Assembly: GCA_900553055.1 (NCBI GenBank)
Contig: USBV01000014.1
Coordinates: 1-17,505, forward strand
Reading direction: 5' to 3'
Length of the DNA stretch: 17,505 nt
Origin: an uncultured Phascolarctobacterium sp.
GTDB lineage: Bacteria > Bacillota > Negativicutes > Acidaminococcales > Acidaminococcaceae
Positions 6,467 through 14,136 of this stretch are shown here, piece by piece (positions within the stretch are counted from its first letter, which is position 1; the number at the start of each line of letters is the position of its first letter). The position numbers and the translations under genes are program-made. The notes beneath the pieces are model-generated. The model made no database searches. It saw only the letters and a program-made list of their open reading frames with translations, and had not been told where the DNA came from.

Positions 6467-7744
6467 TTACTTTTTTACAACCGGCACAGTTAAGCTGCCC
6501 TGCGGCATCAATAGGATTTTGTAATTGGGGCCTATATATTGCTCGGCCAGCGCAATGGCTTCATCCACACTATCCACTGCTTCAAAGAGCAAATCCTTGG
6601 CCAGCTTTTTATCCAGCGCGGATACCAAAATGAATTTAGCCTTTTTCATGAGACGCGTAATGGCAAAGGCCTTGTGCGCGCCAATAACAAACTTTTTAGC
6701 GAGCGCCTCTTTAATAGCATCGGGAGAAGGATTTTCCTGCAAAGCCTTTTCCAAGGCAGCACTGCCGCTGCCCTCCTCGCATTCGCCCAAAATAATAACC
6801 ACACCGCCCTCGCGCACAGCGCACCAAGCATTATCCATGGTCTTTTGCAGCTGGTAAATATTGATATCCTTAGGATAGCCGCCACAGCTGGCAATAACAA
6901 TATCGGCAGGCTGGCTAATGGGCGCACCATAAACCTGCTCCACAAACTGGCAGGCCTCCAGATGGGACTTGTTCCAATCGCCGGCAAATATCTTTAAGAA
7001 GCGCTTTTGCGCATCTAAAATAGCGTTAAAGTTGAATAATTTATGCTTTTGCGCAAAGAGAGCCACGCCCTCCATTTGGTCATCATAAACGGGGTTGCCG
7101 TGCAGCTTCCCCAATTGGGAATCGGGGCTCATCATCAGGCTATGGTTACGGCGCACGGTTTCCATCGCAGCCACGCCGGGCAGCACAGCCTTGCGGCCAC
7201 CGCCAAAGCCACTAAAGAAATGGTACACAACGGTGCCCGTCATGATAACTAAATCCACATCACAAATCAATTTATTGATAAGCACAGGCGTACCAAAGGA
7301 GGTGGTGCCAAAATAGTTGAAGTCCTCATGCTTATTGCAATCGCTATTATACATTTTTAAGCGTGCAGCCATGCCCTCGCTCACCTGCTCCACCATTTCC
7401 TCGTGACTCATAGCACGATGAGTGCCCAGCGCGAACACAATCTTCATATCCTCGTCCTTTACGCCCAGCTTGTTCATTTCATCCACCAAAATAGGCATAA
7501 AATCGTGAGTGTTGGCTACACGAGTGGAGTCGTTGCAAATAAAGGCAATCTTCATGCCAGGGCGCACCAGCTTATCGATGGGCTCGCTAGCAATGGGGTG
7601 ATAAATAGCATCCAACACGGCAGCCTTTAAATCGGTCAGCGGCGGGAATTCGGCAATTTTTACCTCGTCCAGCACATGCTCCTGCTCCAGCTTAAAGGTT
7701 TGGTAGCCATGTCCATATTTATACTTATACTCAACGGTTGTCAT
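6467..7744 (-). CDS. LarA-family protein (nickel-dependent lactate racemase-like, DUF2088)
   Basis: This is a 425-residue cytosolic protein of the LarA family. LarA uses a nickel-pincer nucleotide (NPN) cofactor to racemise lactate, and relatives act on other 2-hydroxy acids. The known catalytic and cofactor residues are all aligned: His109 in GTHR (L. plantarum His108), His175 in VYHFFSGFGGGRK (His174), Lys185 in the same block (Lys184, covalent cofactor site) and His201 in RNHSLM (His200, nickel ligand). The NDSTR at 71-75 is also family-typical. The ATG at 7744 has GGAGGTG seven bases upstream. No larB, larC or larE cofactor genes are nearby, so maturation must come from elsewhere. The gene is monocistronic, with only a weak AT-rich hairpin after it (6449-6464). 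The substrate may be lactate or another hydroxy acid. Confidence 0.85.
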   Translation of the reverse strand: MTTVEYKYKYGHGYQTFKLEQEHVLDEVKIAEFPPLTDLKAAVLDAIYHPIASEPIDKLVRPGMKIAFICNDSTRVANTHDFMPILVDEMNKLGVKDEDMKIVFALGTHRAMSHEEMVEQVSEGMAARLKMYNSDCNKHEDFNYFGTTSFGTPVLINKLICDVDLVIMTGTVVYHFFSGFGGGRKAVLPGVAAMETVRRNHSLMMSPDSQLGKLHGNPVYDDQMEGVALFAQKHKLFNFNAILDAQKRFLKIFAGDWNKSHLEACQFVEQVYGAPISQPADIVIASCGGYPKDINIYQLQKTMDNAWCAVREGGVVIILGECEEGSGSAALEKALQENPSPDAIKEALAKKFVIGAHKAFAITRLMKKAKFILVSALDKKLAKDLLFEAVDSVDEAIALAEQYIGPNYKILLMPQGSLTVPVVKK

Positions 7745-7773
7745 GATAGCACCTCCGTTCTTGTGTTATATAT

Positions 7774-7782
7774 ATTGTACCA
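7774..7782 (-). promoter_or_regulatory. Putative extended -10 promoter of the LarA-like gene
   Basis: TGGTACAAT (TACAAT at 7774-7779) lies 29 bases upstream of the start codon. No good -35 is seen at 17 bases. Upstream, 7805-7849 contains nested inverted repeats (CTTTTTC/GAAAAAG around AGATA/TATCT) that could be an operator. Confidence 0.4.
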
Positions 7783-7860
7783 TATTTCTCAAAATGCTGT
7801 GCTACTTTTTCTAAAGATAGTGTAAATTATCTGTTATTTTTTGAAAAAGCAAGGCTGTAA

Positions 7861-7898
7861 AATAAAAAAACACAGCTGCCATATATACAGCAGCTATG
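7861..7898 (-). terminator. Terminator of the yybS-gdpP-rplI operon
   Basis: A 9-bp stem, CATAGCTGC with GCAGCTGTG as read on the minus strand (7890-7898 with 7871-7879), has a 10-base loop and is followed by TTTTTTTATTTTAC. It starts 12 bases after the rplI stop codon. Confidence 0.92.
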
Positions 7899-7910
7899 CT
7901 TAGAAAAACC

Positions 7911-8357
7911 TTATTCAGCCTCAACCATTACCTTAAAGGTAGCAGTTACATCGGTGTGCAGCTTAGCCACAGCGGTGTATTCGCCCAAGCCCTTCACAGC
8001 AGTTTTCAATTCGATTTTGCGGCGGTCAATATTCAGGCCGGTTTGCTTAATCAAGGCTTCAGCAACATCCTTGCTGGCAACGGAGCCGAACATTTTGCCG
8101 TTCTCGCCCACGCGCACCTTCATGTTAACAGTGATTTTTTCGATTTGTGCACCCAAAACCACAGCCTCATCCTTGGCTTGGGCAGCGCGGTGCGCAGCAG
8201 TAGCCTTATCAGCCTTAGCTTGGTTTAAGTTAGCAGCAGTTGCTTCCTTAGCCAGCTTGCGGGGCAGCAGGTAGTTACGACCATAGCCCTCAGCAGTTTC
8301 TACAACATCACCTTTTTTACCTAAGCTTTTAACATCTTGCAACAGAATTACTTTCAT
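7911..8357 (-). CDS. rplI: 50S ribosomal protein L9
   Basis: This is a 148-residue ribosomal protein that binds 23S rRNA at the base of the L1 stalk and bridges ribosomes through its long helix. The N-terminal domain carries the L9 signature: MKVILLQDVKSLGKKGDVV, then GYGRNYLLPRKLAKEA. A charged connecting helix and the C-terminal domain follow, with GKMFGSVASKDVAEAL. The length is normal. The ATG at 8357 is preceded by GAGGAG about ten bases upstream, located inside the end of gdpP; the two reading frames overlap by 29 bases, suggesting translational coupling. It is last gene of the yybS-gdpP-rplI operon, a conserved Firmicute arrangement, and ends at a strong terminator. Confidence 0.97.
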   Translation of the reverse strand: MKVILLQDVKSLGKKGDVVETAEGYGRNYLLPRKLAKEATAANLNQAKADKATAAHRAAQAKDEAVVLGAQIEKITVNMKVRVGENGKMFGSVASKDVAEALIKQTGLNIDRRKIELKTAVKGLGEYTAVAKLHTDVTATFKVMVEAE

Positions 8358-10407
8358 TATTTTCTCGCTCCTCTAATTGTTTTTTTGCTAATGCAATAAT
8401 TTGCGGCTCTACATCCTTGGCACGCTTGTTGGCAATCTGTACACCGGCCACTGTTTGGTGACCGCCGCCGCCCAGCTCTTCCATAATCACCTGCACGTTG
8501 ACGCTTCCGTCACTGCGGGCACTAATGCCAAGATAACCGTCTTTATATTCAACTATAGCCACACCCACAGCAATGCCATCCACGGTAATCAGTGAATCGG
8601 CTGTTTGTGCAGCAAGCACGGAAGACCTAGTTTCGCGCACTGCGTTGCGCATAATAGAAATTGCCAGTCCCGGAATCGGCGTTTTGGCCTCGGCAATAAG
8701 CTTGGCCCTAGCCTGCACCGTTCCCATATCATCCTTAAAGAGCAAGCGCACTAAATTGGGGTCAGCGCCACTGCGACGCAAAAGTGCAGCTGCTTCAAAG
8801 GTACGCTCGCCCGTCTGCACGGCAAAGTTTTTCGTATCCAGCACCATGCCGGCATATAAAGCCGTTGCTTCGGCCGGTGTGATTTCCAGGCCATCATCAA
8901 AGTAACAAATAAGCTCCGTTACCAGCTCACTCGTGGATGAGCTGGAGGGCTCCAGATACAGCAGTACGGTGTTACTAATGATATCCTCAGCGCGACGATG
9001 GTGGTCCACGATAATGCGCGTCTTAACTGTTTCCAAAAGCGCCTTGGAGGCGGAGAGGGACGCTCTGTGATGGTCCACAATCACCAGCAGGCTCTTGGGC
9101 GTTACTAGGCGCAGCGCTTCATCCTCGGGCACTACAATATCAAAATACTTGGTTTCGTTATCCGAAAGGATGATATTTTCGTGCTCCAGCACCTCGCCAA
9201 TACGATTATAATATTCGTTGCTGGGGCTTGCCACAATATAGGTTTCCTTATTCAAGGAAAGGCCCAGCTTCGCCATGCCCACGGTAGCACCAATGGCGTC
9301 GTAATCCTCGTTATGGTGGCCCATAACAAAAATTCTATCCGCCTGCTGCATTTGCTCGTGAATGGTCTGCGCCACAATGCGCGCCCGCACACGGGTGCTC
9401 TTGGCAACCACAGTGGAGGTGCCGCCAAAGAACTGCGTATTCTTATCCTTTAAGACTACGGCCTGGTCGCCACCGCGCCCCAAGGCCATGTACAGGCTCT
9501 TATTAGCATTTTGAATGAGCTCCTCCAGCGTTACCCCATCACAGGCCACGCCGATGCTAAAGGTAGGAGCAAATTTATTGCCTGCACGAATCTCGCGCAC
9601 TCTATCAAGGATGGTGAATTTGTCCTCCATCATATCCAGCACTGTCGCCTGTGTAAAGCCCACCAAGCAGCTTTCCTTATTCATACGGCAGATAAAGCCC
9701 TGGTTGGAGCTGGCCCACTTGGTCAAAAGCTCATTAATCTCGCCGTTTAAGTTGGCGATGCTGGTTTCGCTAATGCCCCTGGTAACCTCTTCATAGTTAT
9801 CAAAGCGCACATAAGCAAGGCACAGCTTTTCGTTAGTATATTTTTGCCTTAGCAGCTCAAAATCAGTAATATCGGTTAGATAAATCATTAAGCCGCTATT
9901 AGTGTTAAGGCTATCCTTTTTGGCTACATGCTCCTGGGTTTGCACGCTAGCATATTTCATGCGATAGTAGCGGCCCTCCATTTGAATAACCTGCTCCCCA
10001 TCGCGCACGCTCAGCATCTCAAAGGCGTTGGGCTGCAGGGGTAAAACCTCCTCGGGGCGCTTGCCCTCAAGGTTGCGTTTGCCAACCCATTGTTGAAAAA
10101 GCTCGTTTTTCCATTGCAGCTTGCCATCCTTAGAAAACACTGCCATGCCAATATCCAGCTTGCGCACGGCAAAATGGTTGGTACGCTCGATATTGCGAAT
10201 AATATTATCCAAATAGCTGCTGAAGAAAATTTCCTTATTAATGAAATTGCGCCGCGCAAAGTAATAGGTTACACCCACCACGATGAGCGCAGGGATAATC
10301 AGCTTGGGCTGCAGGTAGCACACCAGCACGGACAGGGCAATTATCACCAAAAGGTATATATTCGTGTCCACACGAGAATTCATATTACGGCTAAATCTGT
10401 TAAACAT
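8329..10407 (-). CDS. gdpP: GdpP-type c-di-AMP phosphodiesterase (degenerate PAS-GGDEF-DHH/DHHA1)
   Basis: This is a 692-residue membrane-bound phosphodiesterase expected to hydrolyse cyclic di-AMP to pApA, controlling osmotic balance, potassium uptake and wall stress. Two membrane spans lie at about 15-52. A PAS-like domain (about 75-160) is followed by a GGDEF domain (about 190-320) that lacks the catalytic signature. The DHH domain has GHHNEDYDAIGA at 363-374 (His364, Asp368, Asp370), Asp445 in VDHHRAS, and VDHHRRAEDI at 467-476. DHHA1 has GGGGHQTVAG at 646-655. Length and order match B. subtilis GdpP/YybT. The ATG at 10407 has GAGGTGAAG seven bases upstream. The end overlaps rplI by 29 bases. 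A 160-base gap containing a structured repeat separates it from yybS upstream. Confidence 0.94.
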   Translation of the reverse strand: MFNRFSRNMNSRVDTNIYLLVIIALSVLVCYLQPKLIIPALIVVGVTYYFARRNFINKEIFFSSYLDNIIRNIERTNHFAVRKLDIGMAVFSKDGKLQWKNELFQQWVGKRNLEGKRPEEVLPLQPNAFEMLSVRDGEQVIQMEGRYYRMKYASVQTQEHVAKKDSLNTNSGLMIYLTDITDFELLRQKYTNEKLCLAYVRFDNYEEVTRGISETSIANLNGEINELLTKWASSNQGFICRMNKESCLVGFTQATVLDMMEDKFTILDRVREIRAGNKFAPTFSIGVACDGVTLEELIQNANKSLYMALGRGGDQAVVLKDKNTQFFGGTSTVVAKSTRVRARIVAQTIHEQMQQADRIFVMGHHNEDYDAIGATVGMAKLGLSLNKETYIVASPSNEYYNRIGEVLEHENIILSDNETKYFDIVVPEDEALRLVTPKSLLVIVDHHRASLSASKALLETVKTRIIVDHHRRAEDIISNTVLLYLEPSSSSTSELVTELICYFDDGLEITPAEATALYAGMVLDTKNFAVQTGERTFEAAALLRRSGADPNLVRLLFKDDMGTVQARAKLIAEAKTPIPGLAISIMRNAVRETRSSVLAAQTADSLITVDGIAVGVAIVEYKDGYLGISARSDGSVNVQVIMEELGGGGHQTVAGVQIANKRAKDVEPQIIALAKKQLEERENNESNSVARC

Positions 10408-10465
10408 ACAGCTTCACCTCACTTATAAACAGATGACAAGTAACTATCACTTTCATCTTAACTTA

Positions 10466-10568
10466 AAAATCGTCTAGAAGGTGTTAGATACGAGGAATCT
10501 TGACGACGGCGTACTAGAGGTACGTCTAGGAAAGATGACGAAGTAGATGACGCCTTATAGGCGATTTT
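10466..10568 (+). repeat. Structured repeat element, copy 2 (candidate structured RNA)
   Basis: This is the second copy of the element at 41-145. On the plus strand the pairs are P1 10466-10476 with 10558-10568 (11 bp), P2 10478-10485 with 10549-10556 (8 bp), P3 CTT 10499-10501 with AAG 10532-10534, and P4 GTAC 10511-10514 with GTAC 10520-10523 (loop TAGAG). The loops AGATACGAGGAAT (10486-10498), GACGACGGC (10502-10510) and ATGACGAAGTAGAT (10535-10548) are identical to copy 1, while P3 is GGC/GCC there and CTT/AAG here. G-U pairs (10473-10561, 10482-10552, 10485-10549) again favour the plus strand. It lies between yybS and gdpP and its right end touches the yybS stop codon (10568-10570). A TAACTTAA motif just left of P1 is shared by both copies. 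Confidence 0.72.
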
Positions 10569-11521
10569 CACCGGCGATTCCTGATTTTACGAAAGTCGAA
10601 TACCATATCGAAAGCCCCCACATACACAATAATCTGTGAGAAAATGGGAATCATAAACAGCAACGCCGTGCCGATATTCGCCCACCAACGCGGCTTTTTC
10701 TTCGTTTCTACATACCAATAAATGAGCACGATGCCTTGGAACACCAAGCTAAAGCTGCACACCGTCTGCACATTCACGGCAGCGGCATACATCCAGCTGC
10801 TTTGGTCGGTCTGATAAAAATAGGTAACTGCCAAAAGCGACAGGAAATAGGGCCACAGCACCCATTGGGGCACCTTCAGCATAATAAAATCAGGGAAGCT
10901 TTCGAAGGAATCGCCCAGCTTAGTCAAAATCTTTTTCGCAGCAATATAGTTCACAAAGGCCATAATAGGCGCACAGATTAAGAAAGCACCGGGCATAATA
11001 ATTTTCATCATGCGGAACATTTCCTTATAGCCATCAATGCTGCTCTTGATATCGGCCTCGCTCATGCCATGCTCACGATAGTATTCCGCTAGCTGCACCA
11101 AGCTTTCATCAAAGGAGGTAAACATCATGTTGATGGGATCAATGCCCAGCACCACAAAGCTTAGGATAATATTCAGCGCTAAAGCGATAATGCCGCCAAC
11201 GGTACCAAAGGCCATAAGCTTCATCGGAGGCAGGTGACGGCGCATGCACTCGCCCAAAATCAAGCCTAACAGGCCAAAGATGGCTGCCAAAAAGAAGGCA
11301 TTGACGGGGCTCATAATCATGGCAATGATGATGGTAGCTACCAAAAGCGTCATAATGCTCCACTTAAGGCCATGACGGCAGCCACAAATCACAATGGGCA
11401 GGGGCCACACGAAGTTCACAAAGGCGCCTAGCACGGGCACATACATGCTTATTAAAGCCATGACGATGGCAATGGCTGCTAAAATGCCGGCCTCTACCAT
11501 GGCGGATGTTTTACGAATCAC
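10568..11521 (-). CDS. yybS: YybS-like DUF2232 membrane protein
   Basis: This is a 317-residue polytopic membrane protein with about eight hydrophobic segments. It resembles the DUF2232/YybS family, whose members usually lie directly upstream of gdpP in Firmicutes and whose function is not established; the fold resembles small-molecule transporter components. The opening region (EAGILAAIAIVMALISMYVPVLGAFVNFVWPLPIVICGCRHGLK) is characteristic; the hydrophilic loop at about 135-165 and a further pair of helices follow. The start is GTG at 11521 with AAAGGAGG seven bases upstream. It is first gene of the yybS-gdpP-rplI operon. A near-perfect 25-bp dyad lies 48 bases upstream. The family call rests on both sequence feel and gene order. 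Confidence 0.8.
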   Translation of the reverse strand: MIRKTSAMVEAGILAAIAIVMALISMYVPVLGAFVNFVWPLPIVICGCRHGLKWSIMTLLVATIIIAMIMSPVNAFFLAAIFGLLGLILGECMRRHLPPMKLMAFGTVGGIIALALNIILSFVVLGIDPINMMFTSFDESLVQLAEYYREHGMSEADIKSSIDGYKEMFRMMKIIMPGAFLICAPIMAFVNYIAAKKILTKLGDSFESFPDFIMLKVPQWVLWPYFLSLLAVTYFYQTDQSSWMYAAAVNVQTVCSFSLVFQGIVLIYWYVETKKKPRWWANIGTALLFMIPIFSQIIVYVGAFDMVFDFRKIRNRR

Positions 11522-11568
11522 AGAATATCCTCCTTTATTGCACAGGTTTAGTTTTCAATTTGGGTATA

Positions 11569-11593
11569 GTAGTTCAATATATTATTGTACTAC
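11569..11593. promoter_or_regulatory. 25-bp dyad upstream of yybS-gdpP-rplI (putative operator)
   Basis: GTAGTTCAAT (11569-11578), a 5-base centre and ATTGTACTAC (11584-11593) are inverted copies with one mismatched pair. It is not followed by a T tract, so a protein-binding site is more likely than a terminator. A possible -10 (TACTAT, minus strand) overlaps its left end; no clear -35 is seen. Confidence 0.5.
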
Positions 11594-11600
11594 ATAAAAG

Positions 11601-11623
11601 CGCTAAAAGCAAAGGTTTTAGCG
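11601..11623 (-). other. Perfect 8-bp hairpin in the spacer upstream of yybS
   Basis: CGCTAAAA (11601-11608) and TTTTAGCG (11616-11623) form a perfect stem with a 7-base loop, followed on the minus strand by CTTTTATG. It could be a weak second terminator behind the DUF697 gene or part of the yybS control region. Confidence 0.4.
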
Positions 11624-11724
11624 TTGCAAAAACATTATCCGAACATTCTTTTTGGTATATTCACGGGACTAATTAATTTTCAGCATATTTGTACTCATAT
11701 GACAGACGATATTTTCTCTTGTAT

Positions 11725-11770
11725 AAAGAAAAAACAGCTAGCTGCGGTATCTTCATACTACAGCTAGCTG
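11725..11770 (-). terminator. Terminator of the DUF697 gene
   Basis: The perfect stem CAGCTAGCTG (11735-11744 with 11761-11770, each arm itself a palindrome) has a further inner GTAT/ATAC pair. On the minus strand it is followed by TTTTTTCTTT. On the plus strand TTAGTTTTTT follows, so it could work in both directions. Confidence 0.88.
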
Positions 11771-11787
11771 TTAGTTTTTTACATGGA

Positions 11788-12372
11788 TTATTTTAGCTTG
11801 TCGCCCACCTTGCGCACGGCGTCGCTAAGCTTGTATTCAGCCTCGTCTGCCTTGCGAGTGACGGAATCAAAAACCTCTTGCGAATCGATGTTAAAGCGCT
11901 TGCTTTCGTCGCCCAAGGGCTCGTCCTTGCAGTCGAGCTTGCTAAACTCCTTAAACTTTTTCATACCCTCGGCCTTGGCCTCGTCATAAACCTCCTTAAA
12001 GGCGGCAATGTCCTCGGGGCGACCAGCCTTCAGCCAAGCGTTAGCAACCTTGCCCACAGCGTAGGTCACAGAAATGCCCACGGGAATCTGCACCGGAGCA
12101 AAGGGAATGAGCGTCACCAGGGTTTGCCCCACAAAGGTGGCACCCAAGGAGCCCAAAAGTCCCAAAACAGCGCTTTCGCTGAGCTTGATGCCTCGCAGCT
12201 CTGCTAAGCGAGTAATCATATATACCTCATTAGCCATCAAGGTCATGGTGCCAATCAAGGGAGCAACCACAATCACGCCTGCGCGAGCTGCTGCCCAGCG
12301 ACAAATTTTTTCCGCTTCCCATTCCACATCAGCGCTATCCCTGTAACCATCAGTAATTCTTTCTTCAGCCAT
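11788..12372 (-). CDS. Stand-alone DUF697 membrane-associated protein
   Basis: This is a 194-residue protein resembling the DUF697 domain usually found at the C-terminus of YcjF or of small GTPases of the Era/MMR_HSR1 class. Residues 25-115 hold the domain-like hydrophobic helices (AARAGVIVVAPLIGTMTLMANEVYMI, then LLGSLGATFVGQTLVTLIPFAPVQIPVGISVTYAVGKVAN). The remaining 80 residues are charged and helical (KEVYDEAKAEGMKKFKEFS) and probably cytosolic. No GTPase domain is present and none is adjacent. The ATG at 12372 has AGAGGTG about five bases upstream, and an extended -10 (12405-12413) precedes it. It lies 51 bases after the AGCS symporter gene and ends at its own terminator. Function is unknown; a role in envelope stress or in partnering a distant GTPase is possible. 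Confidence 0.65.
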   Translation of the reverse strand: MAEERITDGYRDSADVEWEAEKICRWAAARAGVIVVAPLIGTMTLMANEVYMITRLAELRGIKLSESAVLGLLGSLGATFVGQTLVTLIPFAPVQIPVGISVTYAVGKVANAWLKAGRPEDIAAFKEVYDEAKAEGMKKFKEFSKLDCKDEPLGDESKRFNIDSQEVFDSVTRKADEAEYKLSDAVRKVGDKLK

Positions 12373-12404
12373 AAAGCACCTCTTTTCTGGTTAATCCATA
12401 GAAT

Positions 12405-12413
12405 ATTATAACA
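12405..12413 (-). promoter_or_regulatory. Extended -10 promoter of the DUF697 gene
   Basis: TGTTATAAT (TATAAT at 12405-12410) lies in the 51-base gap after the AGCS gene. There is no good -35 at 17 bases. It suggests the gene can be expressed independently of the symporter; no terminator separates the two. Confidence 0.45.
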
Positions 12414-12423
12414 TAAAATTGTG

Positions 12424-13959
12424 TTATTTTTTTGCCTTGTTATCCCAGTATTCCAAGGGTATGCCCACAACCTCACCTGTGAAGGGAGTGCCATCATTTT
12501 TAGCATAATGGTCGTGTGCCTTGAACACCAGCTTTGCACCACAGTATAAAATCGGAATGTTGAAGTACACAATCATAATATTGCCCAAATCGGAGAAGGC
12601 CCACAGGTTGCCCAGCTCATAGCCTGCAATATTGCACAAAATGCCAAAGGCTGCTACGAACAAGCCAATTACGCGAATCATATTGATAAAGGAAGCGCTA
12701 CGGCTGATGCGGTTGGCAGCGATTTCGGAGAAGGAAATCATGCCCAAAAGGCAGGTATAGGCAAAGAGGCAGAAGCAGAAGGTAACGAGGAAGGTAACGA
12801 ATTGGTGGAAGCCTTGGCCTCCGGTGAGCTCGGCTACAGAAGCGATGAACTTGGGCAGCTTATCCAGCTTGCCCCAGGCAGCACCATCGGCGCCGGTCCA
12901 GCAATGCGCCATAACAACTACAAAGCCGGTTAAGGTACAAATAACAATGGTATCTAAAAATACGCCGATTGCGGAAATATCGCCCTGCTCGCAGGGATGG
13001 TCGGCATCGGCCGCAGCCGCCGGCATGGTGATGGTACCTTGACCAGCCTCGTTACTCATCAGGCCGCGTTTTACGCCTTGGGAAAGAATGGTGCCGAAGG
13101 TGCCGCCAAAGAAGGCTTCTTGGGTGAAGGCACCACCAAAGACAGCGCTAAAGAAGTAGGGCAGACGGTCCAAATTTAGCAGCGCCAGCACTAAAACGAT
13201 TACCAAATAAACAACTGCCATTACGGGCACCATTTTATCGGTAATTTTAGTGAGCTTGCGAATGCCGCCGAAGGTAATGATAGCACTAATCACGATAACG
13301 ATGGCACCAACAATGTAGTAGAAGCTAGAGCCAGCAGCAAGCTTGCTGCCGGTTACGATTGTAGTCATCACGCCAACGGAAGAAACAACGTTGAAGGCTT
13401 GTGCCGGCAGGCAGCACAGCGCATAAAGGATATAGAGCACGGAGAGGAAGCAGCCAATCCACACCTTGTTGCCTAAAAGGCGACGACCGTAGAAGGGCAA
13501 GCCGCCCACATATTCATCATCCTTGCGCTCCTTAAAAATCTGCGCTAAAACGCTTTCTACATAGGCCACAGCCATGCCAAAGAAGGCGGAAAGCCACATC
13601 CAGAACAGCGCGCCCGGGCCGCCCACGGAAATAGCACCCGTTACACCAATGATGTTGCCGGGGCCCACGCGCATGGCAGAGCTTAAGAAGAAGGCAGCCA
13701 AGGGAGAAATGCCAATTTCCGTATGCTTTTTGTGCGCCATGGTTAACAGGCCACGCTTGAACTCAGTAATTTGCACAAAACCAAGGCGCAGGCTAAAATA
13801 TACGCCGGAGCCCATCAAAAGAATAATGGCCAAGGAAAAGTTTCCCAAAATAGGGATTGAAGCATACCACTTCATGTTTGTAGGAAAGTCCCACAAAAAG
13901 TCGGACAAGGGCCCGATGAAACTAAAAATACCATTAATAGCAGCAAAAATCGCTTCCAT
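12424..13959 (-). CDS. AGCS-family alanine/glycine:sodium symporter
   Basis: This is a 511-residue inner-membrane carrier of the alanine or glycine:cation symporter family (AlsT/DagA), importing small neutral amino acids with sodium. Some 10 or 11 membrane spans are evident. Family blocks are GPGNIIGVTGAISVGGPGALFWMW (about 98-121), AYVESVLAQIFKER, RRGLMSNEAGQGTITMPAAAADADHPCEQG with the typical SNEAGxG, and DTIVICTLTGFVVV. Length is normal with a somewhat long N-terminal lead. The ATG at 13959 has GAGGAGGG about seven bases upstream, and a strong promoter lies at 14005-14033. The gene is divergent from gluQ. No riboswitch-like structure is seen in the short leader. Substrate choice between alanine, glycine and others cannot be settled here. 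Confidence 0.92.
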   Translation of the reverse strand: MEAIFAAINGIFSFIGPLSDFLWDFPTNMKWYASIPILGNFSLAIILLMGSGVYFSLRLGFVQITEFKRGLLTMAHKKHTEIGISPLAAFFLSSAMRVGPGNIIGVTGAISVGGPGALFWMWLSAFFGMAVAYVESVLAQIFKERKDDEYVGGLPFYGRRLLGNKVWIGCFLSVLYILYALCCLPAQAFNVVSSVGVMTTIVTGSKLAAGSSFYYIVGAIVIVISAIITFGGIRKLTKITDKMVPVMAVVYLVIVLVLALLNLDRLPYFFSAVFGGAFTQEAFFGGTFGTILSQGVKRGLMSNEAGQGTITMPAAAADADHPCEQGDISAIGVFLDTIVICTLTGFVVVMAHCWTGADGAAWGKLDKLPKFIASVAELTGGQGFHQFVTFLVTFCFCLFAYTCLLGMISFSEIAANRISRSASFINMIRVIGLFVAAFGILCNIAGYELGNLWAFSDLGNIMIVYFNIPILYCGAKLVFKAHDHYAKNDGTPFTGEVVGIPLEYWDNKAKK

Positions 13960-14004
13960 TAAATATCCCTCCTCACAAGGACATCATAAAATTTGGTCAT
14001 CTTA

Positions 14005-14033
14005 ATTATAGGTCTAGTAACTCTAAAAAGCAA
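14005..14033 (-). promoter_or_regulatory. Promoter of the AGCS symporter gene
   Basis: -35 TTGCTT (14028-14033), a 17-base spacer and -10 TATAAT (14005-14010) lie 46 bases upstream of the ATG. Confidence 0.72.
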
Positions 14034-14136
14034 TGAATACATGAGCTTTTCTGCTAGTTTTGCGCAGAAATACTGTACACAAGCTGCAAGCGATATGATA
14101 AAATATAAAGGTAAAGATAAAAGGATGTGCCTAAAT

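Noticed and set aside
11585..11767. 60-codon plus-strand open frame in the yybS/DUF697 spacer
   Set aside because: It has no ribosome site, runs through a dyad, a hairpin and a terminator, and its translation has no recognisable features.
13960..14004. Glycine or other riboswitch in the AGCS leader
   Set aside because: The predicted leader is about 40 bases, too short, and contains no aptamer-like core.
14048..14070. TTTCTGC/GCAGAAA hairpin in the divergent AGCS-gluQ spacer
   Set aside because: There is no T tract and no clear relation to either promoter; a 7-bp match could be chance.
13993..14136. In-frame extension of gluQ to an ATG at 13993
   Set aside because: The 48 extra residues are not GluQ-like, overlap the AGCS promoter region, and lack a ribosome site. 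ATG 14137 (or 14125) fits the family start.
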